Of a stretch of 64,000 nt of DNA, positions 42,989 through 51,641 are shown one piece after another. The notes beneath the pieces were generated by a model, which worked only from the letters and a program-made list of their open reading frames with translations, was not told the origin of the DNA and did no database searches. The DNA comes from Pseudoxanthomonas sp. PXM03 (GTDB lineage Bacteria; Pseudomonadota; Gammaproteobacteria; Xanthomonadales; Xanthomonadaceae): NCBI RefSeq assembly GCF_014852005.1, contig NZ_JACVAU010000002.1, positions 620,001 through 684,000 on the forward strand. Reading direction: 5' to 3'. The stretch's first letter is position 1. Each line of letters starts with the position of its first letter. Position numbers and translations under genes: made by a program.

Positions 42989-45025
42989 TCAGCCCGGCAG
43001 CTTGAAGTCGGCGACCGAGCGGCGCAGGTCCGCGGCCAGTTGCGCCAGGTGACCGATGGATTCCGCCGTCTGCCCCGCACCCAGTGAGGTCTGCGAGGTG
43101 ATCTGGCGGATGACGCCCATGGTCTGGGTGATGTCCAGCGCGGCGGCGGACTGCTGCTGCGCGGCGCCCGAGATGCCCTTGATGAGGTTGTTCAGGTCGT
43201 TGGACACGCGCTCAATCTCGCCCAGCGCGGTACCCGCGTCCTCGGCCAGGCGTGCACCGGAGACCACTTCGGCCGTCGTCTGCTCCATCGAGCTGACCGC
43301 TTCGTTGGTATCGGCCTGAATCGTCTGCACCAGCGATTCGATGCGGCGCGTCGCGCCCGAGGTGCGTTCGGCGAGGCGCTGCACTTCGTCGGCCACGACC
43401 GCGAAACCGCGGCCCGCTTCACCGGCCGAGGCCGCCTGCACGGCCGCGTTGAGCGCCAGGATGTTGGTCTGCTCGGAAATGTCGTTGATCAGTTCCACCA
43501 CCGAACCGATTTCCTGCGAGGACTCGCCCAGGCGCTTGATGCGCTTGGAGGTTTCCTGGATCTGGTCGCGGATCTGGTCCATGCCGCGGATCGTCTCGCG
43601 CACAACGCCCGCGCCCTCGGTCGCGATCTGCACCGAGCGCTGCGCCACTTCGGCGGACTCGGTGGAATTCTTCGACACCTGGTCGATGCTGGTCGCGATT
43701 TCGCTGATGCGGTCGGACGCGGTGGTGATCTGGTCAGCCTGGTGGCCGGCGGCTTCCGCCAGCTGCAGCGCGGTGGCCTGGGTTTCCTGCGTCGATGCGG
43801 CCACCTGCACGGAGGTGTCGTTGATCGTGGTCACCAGGTTGCGCAGTTCGTCCACGGCGTAGTTGATGGCGTCCGCGATGGCGCCGGTCATGTCCTCGGT
43901 CACCGAGGCCTTCACCGTCAGGTCGCCTTCACCCAGCGAGCTGATTTCGTCCAGCAGCCGCATGATCGCCTGCTGGTTGCGGCTGTTGTATTCCACCTGC
44001 GTCTGGTAGCGCATTTCCTGCTCGCGCTGACGGGTGCGGTACAGCGACCACAACAGACCGATGATCGAGACCAGCGCCGCGATGCCCGAGGCGATGCCCA
44101 GCCAGAAGTTCGGGAACAGGCGCGTGTCGCGCACCGAGCCGAACGCCGAGAAGGCCTGGAACAGGTTGGTGCTGTCCTGGAGCATCTGGCCCGAGCCGTT
44201 GGTCAGCGCGGCGGCGGCGGATTGGGCGGCGAAGAGGTTGCGCGAGCTGGCCAGGATGGCATCCAGGTCCTTCTTCATCGCGGTCCACAGGGTCTGCGAG
44301 TTGTCCAGGGCGGACAGGGCGGCGCCATTGCGAACGGCCGCGATGCCGAGGTCGGGGTTGCCGTTGCGCAGGCCTTCCAGCACCTGGCCGAACAGCACGG
44401 CATCGCGACCCAGCGCGTCACCGGCGGTAGCCGCACCCGCGCCACCGGCACGGATTTCCGTCACGCGGCGCGCCATGGTGCCGGCCAGCACGACCTGCTG
44501 CAGCGCGCTGTAGATCTGCGACGAAGGCGCGCCGCCGGCGGACATCGCGCGGACGACTTCATTGAGCTGCGCCTGCAGGTTGGGCACCTGGGTGGCGAAA
44601 CGGTCGGCGTTGCCGGCCAGCGCCAGCACGGCGGCTTCGGAGGTCACGATCTGGTCGGCGTTCTTGCCCAGCGGCGCCCAGGTAGCGGTCAACTTGGCCA
44701 GGGGACCGGCGATGGCGCCTTCGCTACCGAAGCGGCTCTGCAGGTCGGAGACGGTGGACTCGACCGACTGCTTGGTCTCCTTGAACGCCTTGAAGGCTTC
44801 GGCATTGCCGGCCACGGCCTCGCGCCCCTGGTTGGCCAGCTGCTGCGACAGCACGCGCATGTCGGATGCGCCGGTGCTGGCACCGGACAACCGGCTGCCC
44901 TGGTAGGTGGCCACGCCGGTGTTGGCACCGAAGACCAGCACCGAAAGCGCGAGCAGCAGCAACCAGAAACTGTTGCCGAAACTACCGATCTTGCTGGCGC
45001 TGGGAGAATCCGTCGCAGTGCTCAT
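42989..45025 (-). CDS. pilJ: Type IV pilus methyl-accepting chemotaxis receptor PilJ
   Basis: A 678-residue transducer: TM1 about 18-38, a helical periplasmic region with two PilJ-type modules (about 45-305), TM2 about 308-332, HAMP-like linker, and a signalling domain whose tip reads ISEQTNILALNAAVQAASAG and continues GFAVVADEVQRLAERT. It has QAA where many receptors have EAA. Like Pseudomonas PilJ it would detect pilin subunits or surface contact and drive ChpA. It lies 34 bp after pilI; the 90 bp between it and chpA hold no further gene. Confidence 0.95.
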   Translation of the reverse strand: MSTATDSPSASKIGSFGNSFWLLLLALSVLVFGANTGVATYQGSRLSGASTGASDMRVLSQQLANQGREAVAGNAEAFKAFKETKQSVESTVSDLQSRFGSEGAIAGPLAKLTATWAPLGKNADQIVTSEAAVLALAGNADRFATQVPNLQAQLNEVVRAMSAGGAPSSQIYSALQQVVLAGTMARRVTEIRAGGAGAATAGDALGRDAVLFGQVLEGLRNGNPDLGIAAVRNGAALSALDNSQTLWTAMKKDLDAILASSRNLFAAQSAAAALTNGSGQMLQDSTNLFQAFSAFGSVRDTRLFPNFWLGIASGIAALVSIIGLLWSLYRTRQREQEMRYQTQVEYNSRNQQAIMRLLDEISSLGEGDLTVKASVTEDMTGAIADAINYAVDELRNLVTTINDTSVQVAASTQETQATALQLAEAAGHQADQITTASDRISEIATSIDQVSKNSTESAEVAQRSVQIATEGAGVVRETIRGMDQIRDQIQETSKRIKRLGESSQEIGSVVELINDISEQTNILALNAAVQAASAGEAGRGFAVVADEVQRLAERTSGATRRIESLVQTIQADTNEAVSSMEQTTAEVVSGARLAEDAGTALGEIERVSNDLNNLIKGISGAAQQQSAAALDITQTMGVIRQITSQTSLGAGQTAESIGHLAQLAADLRRSVADFKLPG

Positions 45026-45059
45026 CGTTCAACCCCTGGATTGTTCTTGTTGTCCGCGC

Positions 45060-45593
45060 TCAAAGCGCGGTCTGACGGAATTCGGGCGTGCGCGCGAGCA
45101 GTCCCAGCGCAAAAACACCCCATCGCTGGTCGTCGCTGGCGAAGGCCCGCTCGATGAAATGCGCGTAGCGGCCGTCCGCCAGTTCCCCCGGCTCGACCTG
45201 CTGCGATTCATGGAAGCTGCGCTGCCCGTACAGCTCGTCGATGGTCAGCGCGACATCGCCGCCGGCCTGGCGCATGACCAGTACGCGCTGGCCTTCATGC
45301 AGCACCGTGCGCTCGCCCTCGAGGAACTGCTTCAGGTCGACCACCGGGAACAGGTTGCCGCGCAGGTTGCCGATGCCCAGCAGCCACGGATGCGCGCCCG
45401 GCACGGGCGTGACCGGCGGCATCTGCACGATTTCCACCACTTCCCCGAAGTTGGAAATCAGCCGGCGTTTGCCCACGCGGTAGCCGACGCCACGGTACTG
45501 GTCCTGCGCGATTTCCCGCGCCGGCTGCGCCACGGCGTGCGCCAGGCTGCGGCGCTCGTATTCGGCAAGCGTGTCGAACGGTGTGCGGATCAT
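45060..45593 (-). CDS. pilI: CheW-like coupling protein PilI
   Basis: A 177-residue CheW-domain adaptor with YRVGKRRLISNFGEVVEIVQ (about 38-57), WLLGIGNLRGNLFPVVDLKQ (about 70-89) and VLVMRQAGGDVALTIDELYG. These are the conserved elements that bridge PilJ and ChpA. The N-terminal MIRTPFDTLAEYERRSLAHA precedes the domain as in Pseudomonas PilI. It lies 51 bp downstream of pilG with no room for a pilH gene between them. Confidence 0.93.
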   Translation of the reverse strand: MIRTPFDTLAEYERRSLAHAVAQPAREIAQDQYRGVGYRVGKRRLISNFGEVVEIVQMPPVTPVPGAHPWLLGIGNLRGNLFPVVDLKQFLEGERTVLHEGQRVLVMRQAGGDVALTIDELYGQRSFHESQQVEPGELADGRYAHFIERAFASDDQRWGVFALGLLARTPEFRQTAL

Positions 45594-45644
45594 GGCCCGC
45601 CCCCTGTGCGTTCAGTGCGAATGGTCGCCATGCCGCCAGCCCCC

Positions 45645-46046
45645 TCAGGTGCTGACGTGGGCGCGGATGGCGTCGAGGAGTTCCTCGCGCGTGAACGGCT
45701 TGGTCAGGTACTGCTCCGAGCCGACGATGCGCCCGCGCGCCTTGTCGAACAGGCTGTCCTTGGACGACAGCATGATGACCGGCGTGGACTTGAACACCTG
45801 GTTGTTCTTGATCAGCGCGCAGGTCTGATACCCGTCCAGGCGCGGCATCATGATGTCCACGAAGATGATCTGCGGCTGCTGGTCGGCGATCTTGGCCAAG
45901 GCCTCGAAGCCGTCCGTCGCGGTCACGACTTCGCAACCCTCGCGCTTGAGCAGGGTTTCCGCGGTGCGGCGGATCGTTTTCGAGTCATCAATCACCATGA
46001 CCCGTAGGCCGTGGAGTCCACCGGCCTGGCCTTCGTTCTGCGTCAT
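45645..46046 (-). CDS. pilG: Twitching-motility response regulator PilG
   Basis: A 133-residue stand-alone receiver: acidic pair Asp20-Asp21 (VMVIDDSKTIRRTAETLL), phospho-acceptor Asp64 (IIFVDIMMPRLDGYQTCALI), and LSSKDSLFDKARGRIVGS followed by YLTKPFTREELL (Lys116). The DSKTIRR and DGYQTCALIKN wording is PilG rather than PilH. Phospho-PilG promotes pilus extension and cAMP signalling in Pseudomonas. First gene of the cluster, behind a sigma-70-like promoter 60-90 bp upstream. Confidence 0.95.
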   Translation of the reverse strand: MTQNEGQAGGLHGLRVMVIDDSKTIRRTAETLLKREGCEVVTATDGFEALAKIADQQPQIIFVDIMMPRLDGYQTCALIKNNQVFKSTPVIMLSSKDSLFDKARGRIVGSEQYLTKPFTREELLDAIRAHVST

Positions 46047-46105
46047 TACCTGATTTCCCCATGCGCGCGGCGCTTCATTGACGAACCGGCCCCGCTGCGT
46101 TGCTA

Positions 46106-46136
46106 CTTATATCCCAATCCCCTTGCGCACTGTCAA
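46106..46136 (-). promoter_or_regulatory. Sigma-70-like promoter for the pilG cluster
   Basis: On the minus strand a perfect -35 box TTGACA (46136-46131) is followed after 19 bp by TATAAG (46111-46106), five of six matching the -10 consensus. Spacing is 2 bp longer than ideal. The segment is locally AT-richer than its surroundings and leaves a leader of about 55 bases before the pilG ATG. The rest of 46137-46288 should hold the gshB promoter, which I cannot pinpoint. Confidence 0.6.
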
Positions 46137-46288
46137 GCGACACCTTCAGCGCCCCTGCCGCTGAACGGCGCGATGCGAACTGCGTCTCAATTTTGCGGCG
46201 GCCCGGCAAACGCGGTGTTCCGCCAGTGCCGGGGCGTGGAATGCGCGCCGCCTGATACCATCCCCGCGTCTCCTGCAGAACCGCCCCC

Positions 46289-47233
46289 ATGCCGCTGGAC
46301 GTCGTCGTCGTCATGGACCCGATCGGGTCCATCAAGATCGCCAAGGACACCACTTTCGCCATGCTGCTGGAAGCCCAGCGGCGCGGCCATCGCCTCCTCT
46401 ACGTCGTCCCGGGCCGGCTGGCCCTGCGGGACGGGCAGGCCAGCGCGCAGGTCGCCCCACTGACAGTCAGGGACGACAAGACGGACTGGTTCACCCTGGG
46501 CGAAACACGCGAGCTGGCGTTCGGTCCTGGCCAGGTGGTACTGATGCGCAAGGATCCCCCCGTCGACGACCAGTACCTCTACGACACCCACGTGCTGGGC
46601 ATCGCCCAGCAGGCGGGCGCGCTGATCGTCAACGACCCGCAGGGCCTGCGCGACTACAACGAGAAGCTGGCCGCCCTGCTCTTCCCGCAGTGCGGCCCAC
46701 CCACCCTGGTCAGCCGCGATCCGGCCGCGCTCAAGGCGTTCGTTGCCGAACATGGCGAGGCCGTGCTGAAGCCGCTGGACGGGATGGGCGGGCGCTCGAT
46801 CTTCCGTGTGAAGGCCGGCGACCCCAACACCAACGTCATCCTGGAAACCTTGGTCGGCGACGGCAAACTGACCCTGGCGCAGCGCTTCATTCCCGGCATC
46901 AAGGATGGCGACAAGCGCGTGCTGCTGGTCGATGGCGAGCCAGTGGACTACGCGCTGGCGCGCATCCCGCAGGGCGACGAATTCCGCGGCAACCTCGCGG
47001 CGGGTGGTCGCGGCGAAGGCCGCCCACTGAGCGAACGCGACCGATGGATAGCGGCGCAGGTGGGCCCGGAGATGAAGCGCCGCGGCATGCTGTTCGTCGG
47101 GCTGGACGTGATCGGCGACTACCTGACCGAGGTCAACGTCACCAGCCCCACCTGCGTGCGCGAGCTGGACGCGCAGTTCGGCCTGAACATCGCCGGCCAG
47201 CTGTTCGATGCCATCGAGAAGAAGCTGGCCTAG
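46289..47233 (+). CDS. gshB: Glutathione synthetase GshB
   Basis: A 314-residue ATP-grasp enzyme joining gamma-glutamylcysteine and glycine. Typical stretches are MPLDVVVVMDPIGSIKIAKD (1-20), MRKDPPVDDQYLYDTHVLG, the ATP-grasp loop LKPLDGMGGRSIFRV, GNLAAGGRGEGRPLSERD, and the metal/substrate end EVNVTSPTCVREL. Length is standard. Downstream, its TAG stop is part of a 9-bp inverted repeat that reaches the start of the TonB-like gene. Gene order pilG / gshB / tonB-like is also familiar from xanthomonads and pseudomonads. Confidence 0.96.
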   Translation: MPLDVVVVMDPIGSIKIAKDTTFAMLLEAQRRGHRLLYVVPGRLALRDGQASAQVAPLTVRDDKTDWFTLGETRELAFGPGQVVLMRKDPPVDDQYLYDTHVLGIAQQAGALIVNDPQGLRDYNEKLAALLFPQCGPPTLVSRDPAALKAFVAEHGEAVLKPLDGMGGRSIFRVKAGDPNTNVILETLVGDGKLTLAQRFIPGIKDGDKRVLLVDGEPVDYALARIPQGDEFRGNLAAGGRGEGRPLSERDRWIAAQVGPEMKRRGMLFVGLDVIGDYLTEVNVTSPTCVRELDAQFGLNIAGQLFDAIEKKLA

Positions 47234-47264
47234 GGCCTGTCAACGCCATTGGAATAGGCCCTAG
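47230..47264 (+). promoter_or_regulatory. Inverted repeat spanning the gshB stop to the tonB-like start
   Basis: CTAGGGCCT (47230-47238, containing the gshB TAG stop) and AGGCCCTAG (47256-47264, ending at the base before the next ATG) are perfect 9-bp reverse complements with a 17-base loop. In RNA the hairpin would pair the region where the ribosome-binding site of the TonB-like gene must lie. It may control coupling, act as an attenuator, or be a REP-like relic. No T tract follows. Confidence 0.55.
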
Positions 47265-48140
47265 ATGTCCACTGTCCCGGTGACGCCGCCGAAGATCGGC
47301 GCGAACGAACGCCTCGGCGCCACTCTCGCCCTGTCGCTGATCGTGCATGGCCTGCTGGTGCTGGGCGTGGGCTTCGCGCTCGACGACGCCGCGCCCGTGA
47401 TGCCGACGCTCGACGTCATCCTCAGCCAGACCAGTACGCCGCTGACGCCGAAGGAAGCCGACTTCCTGGCCGCCGCGAACCAGGAAGGCGGCGGCGAACA
47501 CGACCAGGCCAGGCGCCCGCGCGACAGCCAGGCCGGCTGGATCCCGCAGCCCGATACCGGTCTGGCGCCACAGCCGCTGCGTGCGCAGACCACGGCCCCG
47601 GTGCCCCCCCCGGAGAGCCGCGTCGTCACCGCCCGCGGCGGCGAAGCCCGTGCGCCGGCACCGGAAGCGCGCCCGCAACCCGACCAGCCCGAGCTGCCCC
47701 AGGGCGAACAGAAGGTGCAGCGCGATGCCGAGATGGCGCGGCTCGCCGCCGAGTACCACCTGCGCTCGGAGCTCTACGCCAAGCGGCCGAAGCGCAAGTT
47801 CGTCTCGGCCAGCACCAAGGAGTACGTCTACGCAAACTACCTGCGCGCCTGGGTCGATCGCGCCGAACGCGTGGGCAATCTCAACTATCCCGACGAGGCG
47901 CGCCGCAAGCGCCTGGCCGGCACGCTGGTGATCAGCGTGGCGGTGCGCCGCGATGGCAGCGTGGAGCAGACCCGCATCATCCAGTCCAGCGGCATCCCCC
48001 TGCTGGACTCCACCGCGCAGCGCATCGTGCAGCTGTCCTCGCCGTTCCCGCCACTGCCTGAAACCGCCGAGAACGTCGACATTCTGCATGTCACCCGCAC
48101 CTGGCGCTTCCTGGCGGGCGGTGAAGTGCGCGACGAGTAG
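47265..48140 (+). CDS. TonB-like energy-transducing protein
   Basis: A 291-residue protein with one N-terminal membrane helix (about 18-40), a long Pro/Ala/Gln-rich periplasmic spacer (about 55-150), and a C-terminal TonB domain (about 205-290). The domain shows YPDEARRKRLAGTLVISVAV and the GSVEQTRIIQSSG / LLDSTAQRIVQ pattern. Probably passes proton-motive force from ExbB/ExbD to outer-membrane receptors, but those partner genes are absent here and a canonical YP-motif is only partly kept, so specificity is unknown. Follows gshB by 31 bp. Confidence 0.88.
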   Translation: MSTVPVTPPKIGANERLGATLALSLIVHGLLVLGVGFALDDAAPVMPTLDVILSQTSTPLTPKEADFLAAANQEGGGEHDQARRPRDSQAGWIPQPDTGLAPQPLRAQTTAPVPPPESRVVTARGGEARAPAPEARPQPDQPELPQGEQKVQRDAEMARLAAEYHLRSELYAKRPKRKFVSASTKEYVYANYLRAWVDRAERVGNLNYPDEARRKRLAGTLVISVAVRRDGSVEQTRIIQSSGIPLLDSTAQRIVQLSSPFPPLPETAENVDILHVTRTWRFLAGGEVRDE

Positions 48141-48151
48141 CGTGCGGGCCT

Positions 48152-48892
48152 TCAGCGCGAGGCGCGCAGCGCCTTCTGCTCTTCGAGGGTGAGGGCGACG
48201 TTGTTGCGCAGGTAGGCCGGCTCGACGTGCTCGGGCGCGATGATCTCGCCACGACGCAGGGCGTCGGCCGCCAGTCGCGCGAGATCGGCGGCATGCGGCA
48301 GTGCCCGCGCATCGACCCGACGGAAGCGGTCCTGCAGGCGCGTGACAAGCACGCCGTCGGCTGCGGCGAATCCCGTGCCCACGCCTATCCAGTCATTGTC
48401 CGCGCCCGGCAGCGCATAGTCGGCCGGCGCCACCACGGCTTCGGTTGACGTGGCTTCCAAACGGTCGCCGCGATGCACGAACGTGCCCGTGTAGACCTCC
48501 CCCATGCGCGCATCGATGGCCGCCAGGATCGCATGCGCCATGCCGACATCGCAGCCGCATTCGCCCGCCGTCACGCGGGGCGCCGGCACCTGCGACGCCA
48601 GCACGGCAAGCGTGGATACCGGCACCAACGGCCGATCCAGCGCCAGCGCGATGCCTTGCGCCAGCGCAATGGCCAGGCGCACGCCAGTGAACGCACCCGG
48701 GCCGCGGCTGAGGGCGATGGCATCCAGTTGCGCGCGCGCGATGCCGGCTTCTGCCAGCAACTGATCCGCCCACGGCAAGGCGAGTTCGGCGTGCCGACGC
48801 GGCGCGACCTCGAAACGCTCACGCACCTCGCCATCGACATACACGGCGACGGAACAGGCTTCGGTGGCGGTTTCGAAGGCGAGCAGCTTCAT
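48152..48892 (-). CDS. tsaB: tRNA t6A biosynthesis protein TsaB
   Basis: A 246-residue ASKHA-fold protein that, with TsaC, TsaD and TsaE, makes threonylcarbamoyl-A37 in ANN-decoding tRNAs; TsaB holds TsaD active. Recognised by MKLLAFETATEACSVAVY (1-18), RHAELALPWADQLLAEAGI (about 33-51), and SRGPGAFTGVRLAIALAQGI (about 62-81). It follows the helicase gene by 55 bp. Confidence 0.94.
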   Translation of the reverse strand: MKLLAFETATEACSVAVYVDGEVRERFEVAPRRHAELALPWADQLLAEAGIARAQLDAIALSRGPGAFTGVRLAIALAQGIALALDRPLVPVSTLAVLASQVPAPRVTAGECGCDVGMAHAILAAIDARMGEVYTGTFVHRGDRLEATSTEAVVAPADYALPGADNDWIGVGTGFAAADGVLVTRLQDRFRRVDARALPHAADLARLAADALRRGEIIAPEHVEPAYLRNNVALTLEEQKALRASR

Positions 48893-48947
48893 GGGCGGCA
48901 GGAAGTTCGTGAGGTGCCTAGCTTAAACGCTGCGATCCGCGACGCGC

Positions 48948-50993
48948 TCAGAAGCGGGCGTCGGCGAACCAGTCATCGCCGCCGTCACCGGCTGCCGTCA
49001 CCGGTTCCTGCGCGGCCTCGACGCCGAAGAACCCCTGCACGTCCTGCACCCGCTGCGTACGCCGGAAGGGCGGCAGCGAATCCAGGAACACGCGCCCATA
49101 CGGCTTGCCGGTCAGGCGCGGGTCGCACAGCACCAGCACGCCGCGATCGGTCTCGCTGCGGATCAGCCGGCCGACCGCCTGCTTCAGCGCGATCACCGCC
49201 TGCGGCAGTTGCTCATCGCGGAAGGGATTGCCGCCGGCGCGACGCACCGCTTCGAGCCGCGCTTCGAACACCGGGTCATCCGGCGCCGCGAAGGGCAGCT
49301 TGTCCACCACCACCACGCTCAGCGCGTCGCCGACCACGTCGACGCCCTCGCGGAAACTTGCCGCGCCCAGCAGCACGCCATTGCCGGACTCGCGGAACCG
49401 CTGCAGCAGCGTGCCCCGCGGCGCTTCGCCTTGCACGAACAATGGCCACGGTCCGCCACGCAGCGCCTCCGCCGCCTCGCGCAGGGCACGATGCGAGGCG
49501 AACAGCAGGAACGCGCGCCCCTGCGAGGCTTCCAGCACGGGCCGCAGTGTGGCGATCAGCGACTGGCCGTAACCCGGTGCATTCGGATCCGGCAGCCCGG
49601 TGGGCAGGTAACACAGCGCCTGCCGAGGCCAATCGAACGGACTGGGTTGCAGCAACGTGGGGGGATCGTCCAGGCCCAGCCGCACGGCGAGATGGTCGAA
49701 GCGACCGCCTACCGCCAGCGTGGCCGAGGTGAACACCCATGCTGCGCGCGATTGCTCGCGGTGCTGGCGCAGCGGGCCGGAGACATCGAGCGGCGTGCGC
49801 TGGCAGCGGAAGGCACGCGGCGTCAGTTCGTACCACAGCACGTCGCTGGCGTCGTCGGCCTTGGAGGCTTCCTCGTCAAACGCGCTCCCGCCGGACGGTG
49901 CCTCGTACCAGCGCGACAGTCGCGTGCCGAATTCCTTCGCCCGCGCCGCGCAGGCTTCCAGTCCGAGCGATGCCGCTGCCAGCGGAGCAAGGGCCGCGGA
50001 CAGGTCGCCTAGCGCGCCGGCGAGCGCGTCGAAGCCTGTCGCCACCTCCGGCTTCGCCAGCAAGCGCTCGCGGGTGCCGCGCGCCGGCAGTCCTTCCATC
50101 GCCGCACGCAACTCGCGCAAGGACTGCTCCAGCGCGCGCACCGGCGGCTGCAGGACCGACAGAGCGCCCGCCGCGTCTTTTGATTCGGCCAGGCAGTCGC
50201 GCGCCAGTTCCTGCAGGGGGCGCATGCCGAAGCCTTCGCCAAAGAAATTGGCGGCGAGTTCGGGCAACTGGTGCGCTTCGTCGATGACGAAAGCCTGCGC
50301 ACCGGGCAGTATCTCGCCGAAGCCTTCCTGCTTCAGCGCCAGGTCGGCGAGCAGCAGGTGGTGGTTCACCACCACGATGTCGGCGGCCTGCGCGCGCTGG
50401 CGCGCCTGTACCACGAAGCAGTCGTCCCAGAACGGACATTCGCTGCCCAGGCAGTTGTCGATCGTGGACGTGACCAGCGGCAGCAGCGGGGAATCGTCCG
50501 GCAACGCGGCCAGTTCGGCCATGTCACCGAACTGTGTGCGCCCGCCCCAGGCGACGATGCGCTGGAACTGGTCCACCTGCTCGCGGCTGGTGAAGGTGGT
50601 CCGCAACGCCTGCGGGTCGCCCTTGGCCTGGTTGAGGCGGTAGCGGCACAGGTAATTGCTACGGCCCTTCAGCAGCGCGGACTTCAGGCCCGCAACCCCG
50701 AGCGCATCCCGCACGCGCGGCAGGTCGCGATGGTAGAGCTGGTCCTGCAGCGCGCGCGTGCCGGTGGAAACGATGGTCTTCAGGCCCGAGAGCAGCGCAG
50801 GCACGAGGTAGGCGAAGGTCTTGCCGGTGCCGGTGCCGGCCTCGGCGAGCAGCACGTCGCGCGCGTCGAAGGCATCGGCGATCGCCGCCGTCAGGCGCTG
50901 CTGGGCGTCGCGGGGGGCAAAGGCGTCGAGTCGTTCCGCCAGCGCACCGCCCTCGCTGAGGGCGTCGCGGCTGGCCTGGGCTAGCTGGGACAT
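48948..50993 (-). CDS. yoaA: DinG/YoaA-type ATP-dependent DNA helicase
   Basis: A 681-residue XPD-like superfamily-2 helicase. Walker A AGTGTGKT (52-59), an iron-sulfur domain with four Cys at 116, 181, 186 and 192 (NYLCRYR; CLGSECPFWDDC), DEAH box FVIDEAHQLPE (236-246), the NHHLLLADL block, and C-terminal motifs ATLAVGG, SFREGVDVVGD and QAVGRLIRSETDRGV. Length and FeS arrangement suit YoaA, which in E. coli works with HolC at stalled forks, or DinG. Lies between the PBP1B-lipoprotein pair and tsaB; gene order yoaA-tsaB is common. Confidence 0.93.
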   Translation of the reverse strand: MSQLAQASRDALSEGGALAERLDAFAPRDAQQRLTAAIADAFDARDVLLAEAGTGTGKTFAYLVPALLSGLKTIVSTGTRALQDQLYHRDLPRVRDALGVAGLKSALLKGRSNYLCRYRLNQAKGDPQALRTTFTSREQVDQFQRIVAWGGRTQFGDMAELAALPDDSPLLPLVTSTIDNCLGSECPFWDDCFVVQARQRAQAADIVVVNHHLLLADLALKQEGFGEILPGAQAFVIDEAHQLPELAANFFGEGFGMRPLQELARDCLAESKDAAGALSVLQPPVRALEQSLRELRAAMEGLPARGTRERLLAKPEVATGFDALAGALGDLSAALAPLAAASLGLEACAARAKEFGTRLSRWYEAPSGGSAFDEEASKADDASDVLWYELTPRAFRCQRTPLDVSGPLRQHREQSRAAWVFTSATLAVGGRFDHLAVRLGLDDPPTLLQPSPFDWPRQALCYLPTGLPDPNAPGYGQSLIATLRPVLEASQGRAFLLFASHRALREAAEALRGGPWPLFVQGEAPRGTLLQRFRESGNGVLLGAASFREGVDVVGDALSVVVVDKLPFAAPDDPVFEARLEAVRRAGGNPFRDEQLPQAVIALKQAVGRLIRSETDRGVLVLCDPRLTGKPYGRVFLDSLPPFRRTQRVQDVQGFFGVEAAQEPVTAAGDGGDDWFADARF

Positions 50994-51057
50994 CGTGGAA
51001 ACACAGGGCGGCGTGCAGCGACAAGGGTACCGCGTCGCATCGCGCGCGGCATGCGCT

Positions 51058-51639
51058 TCACATGCGCTCGATCACGGGCACGGTGCAGGCATCGCGCCGG
51101 CTTTCGGCGTCGGTGATCGCCGCCCGCGTGGTCGCTGCGCGCGCGGCATGCTGTGCGGCATCTTCGGGCGTGTGGCGGGTGGGCAGCGATGGCTGCACCG
51201 CAAGCTCGTGCTGGCGCACCTGGCGCACGGTCTCCCAGTGCTGGCGACACAGCGGCCCCACCTGCGATCCCAGCTGGAAAGCACGCTGCGCCAGCGTGTC
51301 GGCACGTGCATAGTCGCCCTGCGACAGCGCCACTTCGGCCCGTTCCTGCAATACGGCGGGATCTTCGGGGACCAGCAGCAACGCCTGGTTGAGCGCCTCG
51401 GCCGCCCCCGCGTAATCGCGGGCCGCACGGGCCCGCTGCGCCTTCTCACGCAGGTCCTCGACCTGCGGATCGCGCAGCGGCTGCACCGCGAGTTCGCGGT
51501 CGTCGTCACCTGCAGCGGCCAGGATGGCGGCAACGCGCTGTTCTGGCGTCACAGGATCTCGGGCGACCGGGGTTTCCGGCACGGGTGCGGACACGCAACC
51601 GGCCAGCATCATCAGGAACAGGAGGAATACGTACTTCAT
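51058..51639 (-). CDS. TPR-containing lipoprotein, candidate PBP1B activator (LpoP-like)
   Basis: A 193-residue lipoprotein: MKYVFLLFLMMLAGC with acylated Cys15, a Pro-rich linker (about 18-55), then two to three TPR-like helix pairs (about 60-150; ARAARDYAGAAEALNQALLL, the EDPAVLQERAEVAL segment, and DYARADTLAQRAFQLGS). It starts 2 bp after the PBP1B stop. In Pseudomonas aeruginosa and other bacteria lacking LpoB, PBP1B is activated by LpoP, a TPR lipoprotein encoded next to it. Position, lipobox and fold fit that role; direct sequence similarity cannot be judged here. Confidence 0.78.
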   Translation of the reverse strand: MKYVFLLFLMMLAGCVSAPVPETPVARDPVTPEQRVAAILAAAGDDDRELAVQPLRDPQVEDLREKAQRARAARDYAGAAEALNQALLLVPEDPAVLQERAEVALSQGDYARADTLAQRAFQLGSQVGPLCRQHWETVRQVRQHELAVQPSLPTRHTPEDAAQHAARAATTRAAITDAESRRDACTVPVIERM

Positions 51640-51641
51640 GG

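Noticed and set aside
45594-45644. Space for a hidden pilH between pilG and pilI
   Set aside because: The gap is only 51 bp and neither flanking gene contains a second receiver domain.
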